Shown here one piece after another: positions 5,000-5,226 of a stretch of 5,226 nt of DNA. The notes below the pieces were generated by a model. That model ran no database searches. It saw only the letters and a program-made list of their open reading frames with translations, and was not told the DNA's origin. This DNA comes from Chloroflexota bacterium (GTDB lineage: Bacteria > Chloroflexota > Dehalococcoidia > SM23-28-2 > RBG-16-64-32): the NCBI GenBank assembly GCA_022565075.1, contig JADFKG010000137.1, positions 1 through 5,226 of the forward strand, given 5' to 3'. Positions within the stretch are counted from its first letter, which is position 1. The number at the start of each line of letters is the position of its first letter. The translations under genes were made by a program, and so were the position numbers.

Positions 5000-5226
5000 A
5001 TGGAGCTACACGAGGCGATGTACTCGCTGCGAGCGATGCGGCGGCTGAAGACGGACGCGGTGCCGGAGGAGTTGATCTGGAAGGTGCTGGACGCGGCGAT
5101 CCGTGCGCCGAGCGGCGGCAACCGGCAGCCGTGGAACTTCATCGTGGTGACGGACACGGAGAAGAAGCGCAAGATCGGCGAGTGGTACCTGGACGGGTGG
5201 CAGAAAGTGTACGGTGCGGCGCAGGG
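5000..5226 (+). CDS. Nitroreductase family protein (3' truncated by window edge)
   Basis: Seventy-five codons are visible. The N-terminus is typical of FMN-dependent nitroreductases: MELHEAMYSLRAMRRLK, where the RAMRR segment takes the place of the usual RRSxRxF phosphate-binding motif; the connecting helix VPEELIWKVLDAAIRA (21-36); then PSGGNRQPWNFIVV (37-50), the classic FMN-contact PSxxNxQPW pattern. The family uses NAD(P)H or other donors to reduce nitro groups, quinones or enones, or carries out dehalogenation and cofactor chemistry; which applies here cannot be told. It is clearly distinct from the upstream FbiB-C-like protein, which has APAPHKSRPW at the same place, so this is not a recent tandem duplicate. 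It is separated from the F420 genes by 47 nt and has its own ribosome binding site. The catalytic half and true length are not visible. Confidence 0.9.
   Translation, partial: MELHEAMYSLRAMRRLKTDAVPEELIWKVLDAAIRAPSGGNRQPWNFIVVTDTEKKRKIGEWYLDGWQKVYGAAQ

Overview
The window is a GC-rich, strongly G-skewed, tightly packed bacterial stretch in which every supported gene reads on the + strand. The best taxonomic guess is a Chloroflexota-type bacterium. The reasons are a full-type MutS2 with Smr domain, bacterial coenzyme F420 genes, a stand-alone form of the FbiB reductase domain that Actinobacteria usually carry fused to the F420 ligase, and signs of leaderless or non-Shine-Dalgarno starts. No ribosomal RNA or other taxonomic marker is present, so this remains an inference.

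Layout: (1) 1-1614 is the C-terminal two thirds of MutS2 (ATPase, coiled coil, Smr nuclease domain), cut by the window edge. (2) 1615-about 2206 is a compositionally different patch, about 55% GC by hand count over 1681-2100, against visibly higher GC on both sides. It opens with a perfect TATAAT box and holds one unrecognised membrane-anchored protein (1752-2123), a possible 38-residue ORF (2098-2214) and other overlapping micro-ORFs. (3) 2207-2677 is a DinB/YfiT-like putative metal-dependent protein. (4) 2676-2752 is an intergenic element made of eleven consecutive 7-bp units in one register: five perfect AGGTGCG copies, then units in the opposite orientation (CACCT-type), so the whole can fold on itself. 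A plausible promoter for the F420 genes lies in its right half. (5) 2759-4952 is a compact F420 biosynthesis operon: cofD, cofC (4-bp GTGA overlap) and an FbiB-C-terminal-like flavin reductase 2 nt further on. (6) 5000-5226 is the start of a second nitroreductase-family gene behind its own strong ribosome binding site.

How they work together: CofC activates a three-carbon acid (2-phospholactate or phosphoenolpyruvate) with GTP. CofD transfers it to the deazaflavin FO to give F420-0 or dehydro-F420-0. The FbiB-C-like flavoprotein is the natural candidate to reduce dehydro-F420-0 to F420-0, which points to the phosphoenolpyruvate route. FO synthase (FbiC/CofGH) and the glutamate ligase (CofE) are not in the window. 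The most interesting items are the inverted heptad array overlapping the cofD promoter, the ligase-free FbiB reductase domain in the operon, and the atypical low-GC patch with its unknown membrane protein. I see no mobile element genes, CRISPR array, tRNA or rRNA, and nothing amounting to a clearly new multi-gene system.
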